DNA of 64,000 bases from Burkholderiales bacterium (GCA_026932235.1 JAIXKR010000041.1:19722-83721), one strand, 5' to 3'. Positions 1-10,220 are shown, counted from the first letter of the stretch. Notes: generated by a model from the letters alone, not told the origin. Numbers and translations are program-made.

Positions 1-1
1 G

Positions 2-2986
2 GGCAGCGCCGTGCCCTACCGGCTCGACCTCTTCGACGACGAGATCGACTCCATCCGCGCCTTCGATCCCGACAGCCAGCGCAGCCTCTACCCCGTGCCC
101 GAGGTGCGGCTGCTGCCCGGGCGCGAGTTCCCGATGGACGAGGCCGCGCGCACCGCCTTTCGCGCGCGCTGGCGCGAGCAGATCGAGGGCGACCCGACGC
201 GCAGCCGCATCTACAAGGACATCCAGCAAGGCATCGCCGGCAGCGGCATCGAGTACTACCTGCCGCTGTTCTTCGACGCCACGGCGAGCATCTTCGAGCA
301 CCTGGGCGCGCAGACGCTGCTCGTGCTGCACGGCGAGGTCGACGCCGCGCTGCAGCGCTTCTGGAGCGATACGCGCGAGCGCCATCGCTTCCTGCAGCAC
401 GACCCGGAACGCCCCATCCTGCCGCCGCAGGCGATCTTCCTGCGCCCCGAGGAGTTCTTCGCCGCCGCGCAGCCGCTGCCCACGCTGCTCGTGCGCGGGC
501 AGGCGCAGGGCGCGAGCGCCGATGCCGATGCCGGCAGCGACGGGACGGCCTGGGCACGCCCGCTGCCGCCGCTCGCGCTCGAACGCGGCGCCACCGAGCC
601 GCTGGCCGCCCTCGCCCGTCACCTCGAGCGCACGCCGCACCGCGTGCTGCTCGTCGCCGAGAGCGAAGGCCGCCGCGAGAGCCTGCTCGAGATGCTGCGC
701 GAGCACCACATCAGCCTGCCCGGCGTGGCCACGCTGGCCGAGTTCCTGGCCGGCTCGGAGCACGTCGCCATCGTCGCCGCGCCGCTGGCCGCGGGCTTTC
801 ACTGGCACGAGCCGCAGGCAGAAGGGGTCAGCGTCCAGTTCGTCACCGAGACCGAGCTCTTCGCCAGCACGCGTGAAGCGCGGCGACGCCGCAAGCAGGA
901 GCAGACGAGCAACGTCGACACGCTCATCAAGGATCTCGCCGAGCTCAAGATCGGCGACCCCGTGGTGCACGTCAACCACGGCATCGGCCGCTACCGCGGC
1001 CTGGTCAGCATGGCCTTGACGCCCGGGCAGGACGACAGCCGCAGCGAGTTCCTGCACCTCGAGTACGCGGAGAAGACCAATCTCTACGTGCCGGTCTCGC
1101 AACTGCACCTGATCGGCCGCTACAGCGGCGTCTCGCCCGAGGAGGCACCGCTGCACAAGCTCGGCAGCAGCCAGTGGGAGAAGGCCAAGCGCCGCGCCGC
1201 CGAGCAGGTGCGCGACACCGCCGCCGAGCTGCTGGGCCTGTACGCGCAGCGCGCGGCGCGGCAGGGCCAGGCGCATCGCTTCAGCGCGCACGACTACGAG
1301 GCCTTCGCCAGCAGCTTCGCGTTCGAGGAGACGGCCGACCAGCGCGCGGCCATCCACGCCGTCATCCAGGACCTCATCAGCCCGCGCCCCATGGACCGCC
1401 TGGTGTGCGGCGACGTCGGCTTCGGCAAGACCGAGGTCGCGCTGCGCGCGGCCTTCGTCGCCGTGCTCGGCGGCAGCCAGGTGGCGCTGCTGGCGCCGAC
1501 CACGCTGCTTGCCGAGCAGCACTTCCAGACCCTCAGCGACCGCTTCGGCAAGTGGCCGGTGAAGATCGCCGAGCTCTCGCGCTTTCGCAGCAGCAAGGAG
1601 GTGAAGAGCGCGCTGCAAGGCCTGGCCGAGGGCAGCGTCGACATCGTCGTGGGCACGCACAAGCTGCTCTCACCCGAAGTCAAGTTCAAGCGCCTGGGCC
1701 TGCTCGTCATCGACGAGGAGCACCGCTTCGGCGTGCGCCACAAGGAGGCCATCAAGGCGCTGCGCGCCGAGGTCGACGTGCTCACGCTCACCGCCACCCC
1801 CATCCCGCGCACGCTGGGCATGGCGCTCGAAGGCCTGCGCGACCTCTCCGTCATCGCCACCGCGCCGCAGCGCCGGCTGGCGATCAAGACCTTCGTGCGC
1901 AACGAGGGCGGCGGCGTCATCCGCGAGGCGGTGCTGCGCGAGTTGAAGCGCGGCGGCCAGGTCTACTTCCTGCACAACGAGGTCGAGACCATCCAGCAGC
2001 GCGCCGACAAGCTCGCCGAGCTGCTGCCCGAGGCGCGCATCGCGGTGGCGCACGGCCAGATGCCCGAACGCCAGCTGGAGGCGGTGATGCGCGACTTCGT
2101 CGCCCAGCGCTTCAACCTGCTCGTGTGCTCGACCATCATCGAGACCGGCATCGACGTGCCCAGCGCCAACACCATCGTCATCACGCGCGCCGACAAGTTC
2201 GGTCTGGCGCAGCTGCACCAGCTGCGCGGGCGCGTCGGCCGCAGCCACCACCAGGCCTACGCCTACCTGCTCGTCCCCGACGTGCAGAGCCTGACCAAGC
2301 AGGCCGGCCAGCGCCTGCAGGCGATCCAGGAGATGGAGGAGCTGGGCAGCGGCTTCTACCTCGCGATGCACGACCTCGAGATCCGCGGCGCGGGCGAGGT
2401 GCTCGGCGAGAGCCAGAGCGGCAACATGATGGAGGTCGGCTTCCAGCTCTACAACGACATGCTGGCCGAGGCGGTGCGCAGCCTCAAGGCCGGGCGCGAG
2501 CCCGACCTGCTCTCGCCGCTGGGCTCGCTCTTCGGCGCCGCCACCGAGGTCAACCTGCACGTCCCGGCGCTGCTGCCCGACGCCTACTGCGGCGACGTGC
2601 ACGCGCGCCTGAGCCTCTACAAGCGCCTGGCCGGCGCCGAGGACGGGCAGGCCCTGGACCGTCTGCTCGAGGAAGTCACCGACCGCTTCGGCAAGCTGCC
2701 CGCGCAGGGCCAGGCGCTCTTCGACACGCACCGCCTGCGCGTGCTCGCCAGGCCCTACGGCGTGCAGAAGATCGACGCCGGGCCCAGGCTCATGAGCATC
2801 GCCTTCCGCCCCAATCCGCCCGTGGACGCGCAGCGCATCATCGCGCTCGTGCAGAAGAACCGTTCGGTCAAGCTCGCCGGCAACGACAAGCTGCGCATCG
2901 AACGCGAGTTCGCCGCCGTCGCCGACCGCGTGCAGTACGTGCGCGACGTGCTGCGCGCGCTCGGGCCGCCGCTGGCCACGGCATGA
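2..2986 (+). CDS. mfd: Transcription-repair coupling factor Mfd (5' end outside window)
   Basis: Mfd is a DNA translocase that removes RNA polymerase stalled at lesions and recruits UvrA, starting transcription-coupled repair. The frame is open from the first bases of the window, so about 150 N-terminal residues lie upstream and the GTG at 11 is an internal valine. In order there are: the UvrB-like N-terminal part, the CarD-like RNA polymerase interaction domain ([13 protein letters not shown] near 960-1000), a Walker A motif GDVGFGKTE near 1410, the DEEH helicase box near 1712, the second RecA lobe with a [12 protein letters not shown] motif near 2210, and the C-terminal domain, ending with TGA at 2984-2986. 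The visible 994 codons match the family apart from the missing N-terminus. A 71-base spacer separates it from the nitrilase gene. Confidence 0.97.
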   Translation, partial: GSAVPYRLDLFDDEIDSIRAFDPDSQRSLYPVPEVRLLPGREFPMDEAARTAFRARWREQIEGDPTRSRIYKDIQQGIAGSGIEYYLPLFFDATASIFEHLGAQTLLVLHGEVDAALQRFWSDTRERHRFLQHDPERPILPPQAIFLRPEEFFAAAQPLPTLLVRGQAQGASADADAGSDGTAWARPLPPLALERGATEPLAALARHLERTPHRVLLVAESEGRRESLLEMLREHHISLPGVATLAEFLAGSEHVAIVAAPLAAGFHWHEPQAEGVSVQFVTETELFASTREARRRRKQEQTSNVDTLIKDLAELKIGDPVVHVNHGIGRYRGLVSMALTPGQDDSRSEFLHLEYAEKTNLYVPVSQLHLIGRYSGVSPEEAPLHKLGSSQWEKAKRRAAEQVRDTAAELLGLYAQRAARQGQAHRFSAHDYEAFASSFAFEETADQRAAIHAVIQDLISPRPMDRLVCGDVGFGKTEVALRAAFVAVLGGSQVALLAPTTLLAEQHFQTLSDRFGKWPVKIAELSRFRSSKEVKSALQGLAEGSVDIVVGTHKLLSPEVKFKRLGLLVIDEEHRFGVRHKEAIKALRAEVDVLTLTATPIPRTLGMALEGLRDLSVIATAPQRRLAIKTFVRNEGGGVIREAVLRELKRGGQVYFLHNEVETIQQRADKLAELLPEARIAVAHGQMPERQLEAVMRDFVAQRFNLLVCSTIIETGIDVPSANTIVITRADKFGLAQLHQLRGRVGRSHHQAYAYLLVPDVQSLTKQAGQRLQAIQEMEELGSGFYLAMHDLEIRGAGEVLGESQSGNMMEVGFQLYNDMLAEAVRSLKAGREPDLLSPLGSLFGAATEVNLHVPALLPDAYCGDVHARLSLYKRLAGAEDGQALDRLLEEVTDRFGKLPAQGQALFDTHRLRVLARPYGVQKIDAGPRLMSIAFRPNPPVDAQRIIALVQKNRSVKLAGNDKLRIEREFAAVADRVQYVRDVLRALGPPLATA

Positions 2987-3057
2987 CGCCTCGAGCAGGA
3001 TCCAGAATGCGCGCCGGCCCGCCCCCGTCAGTTGCGGGCACGAAAGGACGAAGCAAG

Positions 3058-4003
3058 ATGAGCGACACGAAAACCCTGCGCGCCGCGGTGGTGCAGGCCG
3101 GCGCCGTGCAGTTCGACGCCGAGGCCGGCACCGACAAGGCGGTGCGCCTCATCGGCGAGGCCGCGGCCACCGGGGCGAAGCTGGTCGTCTTCCCCGAGGC
3201 CTTCATCGGCGGCTACCCGAAGGGCCTGGACTTCGGCCTCGTCGTGGGCGCGCGCGATCCGCAGGGGCGCGAGGAGTTCCGCCTCTACCACGAGGCGGCG
3301 ATCGAGGTACCGGGGCCGCAGGTCGCGCGGCTTGCCGAGGCGGCAGGCGAGCACCGCGTGCATGTCGTCATCGGCGTCATCGAGCGCGAGGGCGGCACCT
3401 GCTATTGCACGGTGCTCTTCCTCGGGCCCGACGGTGTGCTGCAGGGCAAGCACCGCAAGCTCATGCCGACCGCACTCGAACGCATGATCTGGGGTTTCGG
3501 CGACGGCTCCACGCTGACCGTGGTCGACAGCCCCTGGGGGCGCATCGGCTCGGTGATCTGCTGGGAGAACTACATGCCCATGATGCGCATGGCCATGTAC
3601 GCCAAGGGCGTGGCCCTGTACTGCGCGCCGACCGCCGACGACCGCGACATGGCTGCCGTCGATGCAGCACGTGGCGCTCGAGGGGCGCTGCTTCGTGCTC
3701 AGCGCCTGCCAGTTCGTGCGCCGCGGCGACTTCCCCGAAGCGCTGCGCGTGCGCCTGCCGCAGCTCGGCGAAGGCCCCGAGGCCGTGCTCATGCGCGGCG
3801 GCAGCCTCATCGTCGGCCCGCTCGGGCAGGTGCTGGCCGGGCCGCACTTCGGCAGCGAGACCATCCTCTGCGCCGACCTCGACCTGGACGAGATCGCGCG
3901 CGGCAAGTTCGACTTCGACGCCGTGGGCCACTACGCGCGCCCGGACGTCTTCCAGCTCCAGGTCAACGAGGCGCCCACCGCCGCCGTCGTGCGCCGCGGC
4001 TGA
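3058..4003 (+). pseudogene. Nitrilase with a frameshift near 3649
   Basis: Nitrilases hydrolyse nitriles to carboxylic acids and ammonia with a Glu-Lys-Cys triad. The ATG at 3058 follows AAGGA at a good distance. Residues E47 (VVFPEAF), K134 (KHRKLMPT) and C168 (SVICWEN) form the expected triad. The frame then breaks: after CAPTADDRD the family usually continues with a Trp-Leu-Pro stretch, which reappears in another reading frame starting TGG CTG CCG at 3650. Translation then continues to TGA at 4001-4003 ([18 protein letters not shown] onward). A loss of two bases or a gain of one near 3649 explains this. Joined, the halves give about 315 residues, a normal length. It may be a real mutation or a sequencing error; as it stands, no full-length enzyme is made. 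Confidence 0.85.
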
Positions 4004-4113
4004 AAGCCATCGGGGCGCTTCAGCCCTCGACATCCAGCATGCCGCGGTCGAACTGCGCCCACCCCGGCGGCCGCCGGCATGACCTCGCGCAACCAGCGGA
4101 CACGGGTGAGTAC

Positions 4114-4130
4114 CTGTATACAGTATCCAG
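4114..4130. promoter_or_regulatory. AT-rich palindromic site upstream of the TrpB2 gene, LexA-box-like
   Basis: CTGTATACAGTATCCAG is the only AT-rich stretch in the 183-base gap before the trpB2 gene. It contains the palindrome CTGTATACAG and resembles a CTG-N10-CAG LexA operator, but its spacer is one base too long. Read on the other strand it is CTG-N10-CTC, one half-site base short of the consensus. It may be an operator, part of a promoter, or chance. Confidence 0.25.
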
Positions 4131-4186
4131 ATGCCGCCGTAGCATGCACGCCGTTTCTTGCCCCTGACCCTTGACCAGGAGATCCG

Positions 4187-5551
4187 ATGAGCACACCGAC
4201 CAAGTTCCTGCTCGACGAGAGCAAGATGCCCCGCCACTGGTACAACATCGCGGCCGACCTGCCGGCGCCGCTGGCGCCGCCGCTGCATCCGGGCACCCTG
4301 CAGCCGCTCGGACCGGACGATCTGGCCCCGCTCTTCCCCATGGAACTCATCATGCAGGAGGTGAGCACCGAGCGCGAGATCCCCATTCCCGAGCCCGTGC
4401 GCGAGGTCTTCCGCCTCTGGCGTCCGAGCCCGCTGGTGCGCGCGCACCGCCTGGAGAAGGCGCTGGGCACGCCGGCCAAGATCTACTACAAGTACGAAGG
4501 CGTCTCGCCCGCGGGCAGCCACAAGCCCAACACCGCCATCCCGCAGGCCTGGTACAACGCGCAGGCCGGCATCAGAAAGCTCTCCACCGAGACCGGCGCC
4601 GGCCAGTGGGGCTCGTCGCTGTCCTTTGCCGGCGCGCTCTTCGGCATCGAGGTGCTGGTCTTCCAGGTGCGCATCTCCTACGACCAGAAGCCGTATCGCC
4701 GCGCGCTCATGGAGACCTACGGCGCGCGCTGCCTGCCCAGCCCCAGCACCGAGACCAACTGCGGCCGTGCCATCCTCGAGAAGGATCCGAACCACCCGGG
4801 CTCGCTTGGCATCGCCATCAGCGAGGCGGTGGAGATCGCCGCCACCAACAAGGACACCAACTACGCCCTGGGCTCGGTGCTCAACCACGTGCTCATGCAC
4901 CAGTCGATCATCGGCCTGGAGGCGATGCAGCAGTTCGAGATGGCCGGCGACGACCCGGACATCGTCATCGGCTGCACCGGCGGCGGCAGCAATTTCGCCG
5001 GCCTGGCCTTCCCCTTCCTCGGCCAGCAGCTGCGCGGCGGGCGCAAGCGGCGCATCATCGCCGCCGAACCCGCGGCCTGCCCCTCGCTGACGCGCGGCAA
5101 GTTCGCCTACGACTTCGGCGACACCGCGCACCTGACGCCGCTGACCAAGATGCACACCCTGGGCAGCACCTTCACGCCGCCGGGCTTCCACGCCGGCGGC
5201 CTGCGCTACCACGGCATGGCGCCCATGGTCTCGCATCTGAAGGAACTCGGCCTCATCGAAGCCGTGGCCTTCCACCAGAAAGCCTGCTTCGAGGCCGGCG
5301 TGACCTTCGCGCGCGCCGAGGGCATCGTTCCCGCGCCGGAAGCCAACCACGCGGTGAGGGCTGCGATCGACGAGGCCCTGCGCTGCAAGGCCGAGGGCCG
5401 CTCCGAGGTCATCGTCTTCAACCTCAGCGGCCACGGCCACTTCGACATGAGCGCCTACAGCGCCTACTTCGGCGACAAGCTGGTCGACCAGCCCTACGAC
5501 GAGAAGGAACTGGCGATGGCGCTTTCGGGCCTGCCGGCGGTTCCGGCCTGA
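4187..5551 (+). CDS. TrpB2-type tryptophan synthase beta chain-like PLP enzyme
   Basis: A fold-type II PLP enzyme of 454 residues. It belongs to the long TrpB2 branch of tryptophan synthase beta chains (indole plus serine to tryptophan), not the standard TrpB1 that pairs with TrpA. K113 in GSHKPNTA is the expected Schiff-base lysine, and the glycine-rich phosphate loop is [10 protein letters not shown]. The N-terminus carries the roughly 90-residue extension typical of TrpB2. AGGAG just upstream of ATG 4187 supports the start. No trpA is adjacent, so it probably acts alone, perhaps salvaging indole or using another amino acid; that is inference. Its partner gene, if any, is not in this window. 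Confidence 0.9.
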   Translation: MSTPTKFLLDESKMPRHWYNIAADLPAPLAPPLHPGTLQPLGPDDLAPLFPMELIMQEVSTEREIPIPEPVREVFRLWRPSPLVRAHRLEKALGTPAKIYYKYEGVSPAGSHKPNTAIPQAWYNAQAGIRKLSTETGAGQWGSSLSFAGALFGIEVLVFQVRISYDQKPYRRALMETYGARCLPSPSTETNCGRAILEKDPNHPGSLGIAISEAVEIAATNKDTNYALGSVLNHVLMHQSIIGLEAMQQFEMAGDDPDIVIGCTGGGSNFAGLAFPFLGQQLRGGRKRRIIAAEPAACPSLTRGKFAYDFGDTAHLTPLTKMHTLGSTFTPPGFHAGGLRYHGMAPMVSHLKELGLIEAVAFHQKACFEAGVTFARAEGIVPAPEANHAVRAAIDEALRCKAEGRSEVIVFNLSGHGHFDMSAYSAYFGDKLVDQPYDEKELAMALSGLPAVPA

Positions 5552-5576
5552 TGCGGCAGCAGACGCAGCCGCGCCC

Positions 5577-7649
5577 TCAGGCCGGCTGCGCCTCGCCCTC
5601 GATCAGGCCACGCTTGCGCAGCAAGGGTGTGACGGTGGCCGCACGGCCGCGGAAGGCGGCGTAGGCAGCCGCCGGATCGCGGCTGTTGCCGCTGCCGTAG
5701 ACGTAGCGCCGCAAGCGCGCGGCAAGCTGCGGGGCGAAGGCATCGCCGGCTTCGCGGAAGGCCTCGAAGCCGTCGGCGTCCAGGACCTCGGCCCAGAGGT
5801 AGACGTAGTAGCCCGTGGCGTAGCTCGAGCCCGAGAACAGGTGCTGGAAGTGCACCAGCCGGTGGTTGATGCCCACCCCCGCGGGCAGGCCGTGCGCGGC
5901 CAGCACCTCGGACTCGAAGGCGCAGAGGTCGGCCGGCGGCTCGGCCTCGCTGCGGCTGTGCACGGCCAGGTCGACGATCGCGCTGGCCGTGTAGCGAACG
6001 GTCTCGAAACCCTGGTTGAAGCGCTGTGCCGCCTGCAGCCGCTGCACCAGCGCCTCGGGGATGGGTTCGCCGCTGCGCACGTGGCGCGCGTGGCGACGCA
6101 GCACCTCGGGCTCGGAGAGCCAGTGCTCGAAGAGCTGCGAGGGCAGCTCGACGAAGTCGCGCAGCACCTGCGTGCCCGAGAGGCGGTCGAAGCGCACGTC
6201 CGAGAGGAGGCCGTGCAGGCCGTGCCCGAACTCGTGGAAGAGCGTGCGCGCCTCGTCCATCGACAGCAGCACCGGCTCGCCCGGCGTCGCGCGCGCGAAG
6301 TTGTTGTTGTTGAGGATCACCGGCAGCTCTTCCCCGCCCTGCGGGGCGTTGCGGTTTCGCCAGCGCAGCGAGCTCATCCACGCACCGCTGCGCTTGCCCG
6401 CACGCGCGAAGTTGTCCTGCAGGAAGACACCGATCGTCGCGCCCCGGTCGTCCTGCACCTCGTAGGCCTTCACGTCCGGGTGGTAGACCGGCAGGTCCGC
6501 CCGCGGCACGAAGCGCAGCCCGAAGAGCCGCCGCGCGCAGTCGAAGGCCGCCTGCACCATCGCGTCCAGCCCGAAGTAGGGCTTGACCTCGGCATCGTCG
6601 ACGGCGTAGCGCGCCTGGCGCACCTTCTCCGCCCAATGGCGCCAGTCCCAGGCCTCGAGGGGGTCGCGGGCGCCCTCGGCTTCCATCTGTGCCTGCAGCT
6701 CCAGCCGCTCGCGCTGCAGCGCCAGCAGCGCACGCGGCCACACCTCGTCGAAGAGCGCCTGCACTGCCGCGCGGCTGCCGGCCATGGTGTCGGCCAGCGC
6801 GTAGTCGGCGTAGCAGGCGTAACCGTGCAGCTTCGCCTGCTCGTGCCGCAGGCGCAGGATGGCACGCGCGACCTGGCGGTTGTCGCTCTCGCCGGCGTGA
6901 GCGCCGCGTCCCGTCCACGCGCGCCACACGCGCTCGCGCAGGTCGCGCCGCGTCGAGAAGGTCAGGAAGGGCACGACGAGCCCGCGGGCGAGCGTGACCA
7001 CATGGCCCTGCAGCCCGCGCTCGGCCGCGGCCTGGCGCGCGGCAGCGCGCACGAAGCCGGGCAAGCCGGCCATCTCATCCTCGGTGTCGAGCGCGAGCCA
7101 CCAGTTCGTCTCGTCGTGCAGCACGTTCTGCGCAAAGCGCGTCGTCAGTCCGGCGAGCTCGGCCATCACCTCGGCGTAGCGTCGTCCGGCCTCGCCCTGC
7201 AGGCGCGCGCCGGCGCGCACGAAGTCCAGGTGCAGGCGCTCGAGCAGGCGGCGCGACTCGGCGTCCAGCGCCAGCGCGTCGCGGCGCGCGTGCAGCGCGT
7301 CCAGGCGCGAGAACAGCGCCGCGTCCATGTAGACCGCGCTCTCGTGCGCCGCCAGCGGCGCTGCCATGCGGCGCTGCACCGCCTGCAATGCGGAGCTCGT
7401 GGCCGACGCGCCGAGGTTCTCGAACACCGCGAGCACACGCGCCAGCAGCCGGCCGCTGCGGTCGAAGGCGGCGACGGTGTTGTCGAAGCTCGGCGCCTCG
7501 GCGCTGTCGGCAATGGCGCGCAGTTCGGCCCGATGCGCCTGCATCGCGGCGTCCAGGGCGGGCTCGAAGTGCTCGGGCCGGATCTCGGAGAACGGCGGCA
7601 GGCCGAAGGGCGCCGTCCAGGGCTGCAGCAGGGGATTGGCTTCGGGCAT
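5577..7649 (-). CDS. prlC: Oligopeptidase A, M3 family zinc metallopeptidase
   Basis: A cytoplasmic zinc endopeptidase of 690 residues that degrades short peptides, including cleaved signal peptides. The M3 signature HEFGHGLH begins at H472, with E473 and H476 as the other expected zinc/catalytic residues. The length matches E. coli oligopeptidase A. The start chosen is the ATG giving MPEANPLLQPW, which aligns with the family N-terminus; an open frame continues upstream but codes for arginine/alanine-rich sequence without homology. No export signal is visible. It lies head-to-tail behind the subtilase gene with a 106-base gap, so it may have its own promoter. The close relative Dcp is less likely because the N-terminal sequence is of the OpdA type. 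Confidence 0.92.
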   Translation of the reverse strand: MPEANPLLQPWTAPFGLPPFSEIRPEHFEPALDAAMQAHRAELRAIADSAEAPSFDNTVAAFDRSGRLLARVLAVFENLGASATSSALQAVQRRMAAPLAAHESAVYMDAALFSRLDALHARRDALALDAESRRLLERLHLDFVRAGARLQGEAGRRYAEVMAELAGLTTRFAQNVLHDETNWWLALDTEDEMAGLPGFVRAAARQAAAERGLQGHVVTLARGLVVPFLTFSTRRDLRERVWRAWTGRGAHAGESDNRQVARAILRLRHEQAKLHGYACYADYALADTMAGSRAAVQALFDEVWPRALLALQRERLELQAQMEAEGARDPLEAWDWRHWAEKVRQARYAVDDAEVKPYFGLDAMVQAAFDCARRLFGLRFVPRADLPVYHPDVKAYEVQDDRGATIGVFLQDNFARAGKRSGAWMSSLRWRNRNAPQGGEELPVILNNNNFARATPGEPVLLSMDEARTLFHEFGHGLHGLLSDVRFDRLSGTQVLRDFVELPSQLFEHWLSEPEVLRRHARHVRSGEPIPEALVQRLQAAQRFNQGFETVRYTASAIVDLAVHSRSEAEPPADLCAFESEVLAAHGLPAGVGINHRLVHFQHLFSGSSYATGYYVYLWAEVLDADGFEAFREAGDAFAPQLAARLRRYVYGSGNSRDPAAAYAAFRGRAATVTPLLRKRGLIEGEAQPA

Positions 7650-7755
7650 CGGGCGCGGCGTCCTGCGGGGACATGTGAAAGGGCGCGAACCATCATGCCA
7701 CCGCCCCATGCCGCGACGGAACCGGGGTACTGCTCGAAAAGCCCTTGCGCCGCCC

Positions 7756-9510
7756 TCACCCTTTCGACCGATGCGGCCAACGGCGCAGCGCCCACGGAAC
7801 GGCGAGCCCCGCCGCCAGCGCCAGCAGCCACGGCAGGTCCAGCGCGCCGCCGCCCGTGCCGCCGCCCTCGTTCTCGTCCCCCGCGCCGTCGGCGGCGGCC
7901 ACCGCGGCACGCACCGCCGCCGCGGCATCGAGCATGCCGGCGCCGCAGGTCGCGGTGGTGCAGACGCATTCGTCCTGCGGCCGCCCGTCGGGTGCATGGC
8001 ATTGCGGCACGCCGGCGGTGCCGGCGGCGACGAAGGGACGCGCCGAGCTGCCCAGCATCGTACGCACCTCGCCCGGCGCCAGAGCCGGGTTGACCGAGAG
8101 CATCAGCGCCACCGTTCCAGCCACCAGGGGGCTGGCGAAGCTCGTGCCCACCGAGTAGTCGTAGCCGTCGGTGTACGTCGACCGCACCGGACCCCGGGTC
8201 CCGCTGTCGGTCGTCGTGACGATCGGATAGAGGCACTCGCCGGCGAGGTTGACGCAATTGCCTCCGGGCGCGGCAATCGCCACCTCCGGTCCCACGCTGG
8301 AGAAGCCGACCTTGGTGCCGGCATGGCGCAGCGCCGCGACCGCGATCACACCTGGGCAGTTGCCGGGCGTGCTGACCGCCAGCCCCTCCTCGTTTCCGGC
8401 CGCGGCGACGATGACGACGCCCGCGGCTTCCAGCCGCTCGGTGACGTCGCGATAGGCCGCGGAGCAGCTTCCGCTGGAGCCCAGGCTCAGGTTGAGCACA
8501 CGCGCAGGGGTCGGATTGACGACCGGGTTGCGGCTCAGGCCCGCAGCCCAGAGCATGCCGGCGATGATGTCGGAGTCGTAGCCGCCGCAGGCGCCGAGCA
8601 CGCGCACCGGCTGCACGCGCACGCCGCGGGCGACCGCGGCCATGCCCAGGCCGTTGTCGGTGTGCGCGCCGACGAGGCCGGCCATCTTCGTGCCGTGCCA
8701 GCTGCTCGGACTCGCCGACTCGCCGACGCCGCACAGGCCTTCGCTCGTCCAGTCTCCGGGATCCGACGGATCGGCGTCGCGGCCATCGCCGTCGCGCGCG
8801 TCGGCGGCATCGGCGATGAAGTCGTAACCGGCGACCAGCACGTCGGCCAGGTCGGGGTGCTCCGGTCGCACGCCGGAGTCGATGATGGCGACCACCACGC
8901 TCGCGGCACCGGTCGCGATGTCCCAGGCACCGAGCGCGTTCATCGCCGACACGCGTTCGCCATCGGGCGCGCGCAGATACCACTGCCCCGCGACCGGCGA
9001 GATGCCCGGCCCGCCGGCAAACAGCGGGTCGTTGGGCAAGGCGAGCGCGCGCCGGCGCTCGTCGGGAACCGCGTACTCGACTTCCTCGTCGGCGGACAGC
9101 CGCTGCGCCAGATCGCGCGAACTCAGGCCGCGCGCCAGCAGCACCTGCGAGCGCTCGTCGACGACGCGCCCGTCGGCGAGCGCAAGGCCGCTTCGCCGCG
9201 CCATCGCCGCGGCCTGCTGCGGACCGTGTGTGCTCTCGGCCGGCGTCGTCACCGCAGCGCCGCTGCGCGCGGCCAGCGCCTGGCGCATCAGGGTCCCCGC
9301 AGCCCTGTACTTGACGATGACGCGCGCCACAGCCGGGTCGTCGATGCTGTCGGCACGCGATTGCGATTGCGCAGGCGCGCCGCCGGCGAGCGCGAGCGCG
9401 AAGGCCGCGACGGCGAGTGCCGCGGTCGGCCGCAGGCGCCGCCCGGCGGCATGCGCGCGACGATGGAGACCGGCCGCGCTCTGAGGCGGCAAGGGGTGGG
9501 ACATGGACAT
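7756..9510 (-). CDS. Secreted subtilisin-like (S8) protease with GlyGly-CTERM tail
   Basis: A 584-residue secreted serine protease. After a hydrophobic signal peptide (about residues 20-46, ending near APAQSQS) comes a propeptide-like region, then the S8 catalytic domain with D211 (AIIDSGV), H272 (SWHGTKM) and S457 (GTSFASP). The C-terminus has three parts: the Gly-rich motif GGGTGGG, a hydrophobic segment (LPWLLALAAGLAVPWAL) and a basic tail RRWPHRSKG. This is the GlyGly-CTERM architecture, which rhombosortase is known to process. The rhombosortase gene lies 22 bases upstream on the same strand, so the protease is very likely its dedicated substrate, released or anchored at the surface after cleavage. 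ATG 9510 follows GAGGAG; a second ATG at 9504 is also possible. Confidence 0.93.
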   Translation of the reverse strand: MSMSHPLPPQSAAGLHRRAHAAGRRLRPTAALAVAAFALALAGGAPAQSQSRADSIDDPAVARVIVKYRAAGTLMRQALAARSGAAVTTPAESTHGPQQAAAMARRSGLALADGRVVDERSQVLLARGLSSRDLAQRLSADEEVEYAVPDERRRALALPNDPLFAGGPGISPVAGQWYLRAPDGERVSAMNALGAWDIATGAASVVVAIIDSGVRPEHPDLADVLVAGYDFIADAADARDGDGRDADPSDPGDWTSEGLCGVGESASPSSWHGTKMAGLVGAHTDNGLGMAAVARGVRVQPVRVLGACGGYDSDIIAGMLWAAGLSRNPVVNPTPARVLNLSLGSSGSCSAAYRDVTERLEAAGVVIVAAAGNEEGLAVSTPGNCPGVIAVAALRHAGTKVGFSSVGPEVAIAAPGGNCVNLAGECLYPIVTTTDSGTRGPVRSTYTDGYDYSVGTSFASPLVAGTVALMLSVNPALAPGEVRTMLGSSARPFVAAGTAGVPQCHAPDGRPQDECVCTTATCGAGMLDAAAAVRAAVAAADGAGDENEGGGTGGGALDLPWLLALAAGLAVPWALRRWPHRSKG

Positions 9511-9532
9511 GGGCGACGACGCTCCTCGAGGA

Positions 9533-10168
9533 TCACGGGTTTCCGCCGCGCCGCAGCAGCGCCGCAGCGACCAGCGCGGCACAGAGCAGGCCGGCCACGC
9601 TGCCGCTGAAATGCGACCAGGGCGCGACGGCGATTCCCAAGGCCGGTGCGGCGCGCAGCGCGGGGCCGAAAGGCTGCTCGAGCACGAGCTTTGCCGCCAG
9701 CCCTGCCAGCAGCAGCAGGCCCGGCACCCCATGGCTGCGCCGCCGCTGCCACAGGAGATGCAGGCCGACGATGACCACGCCCGCGTGCAGCACGCCGGAG
9801 AGGCCATGGAAATGCGCCAGCGGCGGACCGAGCAGCCAGCCGCCTTGAGTCAATGGCCAGGCCAACAGCCAGGCCAGCGCCAGCCGTGCAGGCACGCGCG
9901 CGGCCACCCCCAGCAGAGCCACCAGCAGCGTGCCGGCGAGGTTCAGGCCCAGGTGCGCGGCACTGCCGTGCACCCAGGCCGCCGTCCACCAGCGCCAGGG
10001 CTCGAGCAGCGCCAGAGCCGGCTGCCAGTCCAGCATCCGCGCCAGCGCCGTCGTCGCCGAGGATTCGGCCGCGGCGCCGACGACGAGGGCGCCGACGGCC
10101 AGCACGCCGCACAGCGCCAGCCAGGCCAGCCCCGGTGGGCTCCCGCTCGCGACTTGCGCACGCCTCAT
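9533..10168 (-). CDS. rrtA: Rhombosortase, rhomboid-family intramembrane protease
   Basis: A 211-residue polytopic inner-membrane serine protease of the rhomboid superfamily. It has about six hydrophobic segments, the nucleophile motif HGLSGVLHAG with S124, and H186 in the last third (SHFSG) as the second member of the Ser-His dyad. Its small size and these motifs fit the rhombosortase group, which cleaves proteins carrying a GlyGly-CTERM tail. The next gene on the same strand, 22 bases away, encodes a subtilase with exactly that tail, so the pair is probably one operon and one functional unit. ATG 10168 was chosen because the upstream in-frame codons are not hydrophobic or conserved. The substrate range beyond the neighbour cannot be judged from this window. 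Confidence 0.88.
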   Translation of the reverse strand: MRRAQVASGSPPGLAWLALCGVLAVGALVVGAAAESSATTALARMLDWQPALALLEPWRWWTAAWVHGSAAHLGLNLAGTLLVALLGVAARVPARLALAWLLAWPLTQGGWLLGPPLAHFHGLSGVLHAGVVIVGLHLLWQRRRSHGVPGLLLLAGLAAKLVLEQPFGPALRAAPALGIAVAPWSHFSGSVAGLLCAALVAAALLRRGGNP

Positions 10169-10207
10169 GGTGCCGATGATGCCAGCAGTGGCACGGCGGG
10201 AACGGGC

Positions 10208-10220
10208 ACTGTGGCACAGT
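10208..10220. promoter_or_regulatory. Inverted repeat in the rrtA/yaeQ' divergent gap
   Basis: ACTGTGGCACAGT is a perfect inverted repeat with a three-base centre, in the 98-base gap between the divergent rhombosortase gene and the yaeQ remnant. It could be an operator for a dimeric regulator of either side. The spacing does not fit LexA. Nothing else supports a function. Confidence 0.2.

Noticed and set aside
1174-3057. Long off-frame open frame across mfd leading into the nitrilase start
   Set aside because: It is an Arg/Ala/Gly-rich shadow of mfd caused by the high GC content; only the part from 3058 is a protein family.
3461-5440. Long minus-strand open frame of about 660 codons opposite the nitrilase and TrpB2 genes
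   Set aside because: Antisense to two recognisable genes, no ribosome site, low-complexity His/Arg/Glu-rich product.
10208-10220. ACTGTGGCACAGT as a third LexA operator
   Set aside because: The half-sites are five bases apart, not ten; kept only as an unassigned inverted repeat.
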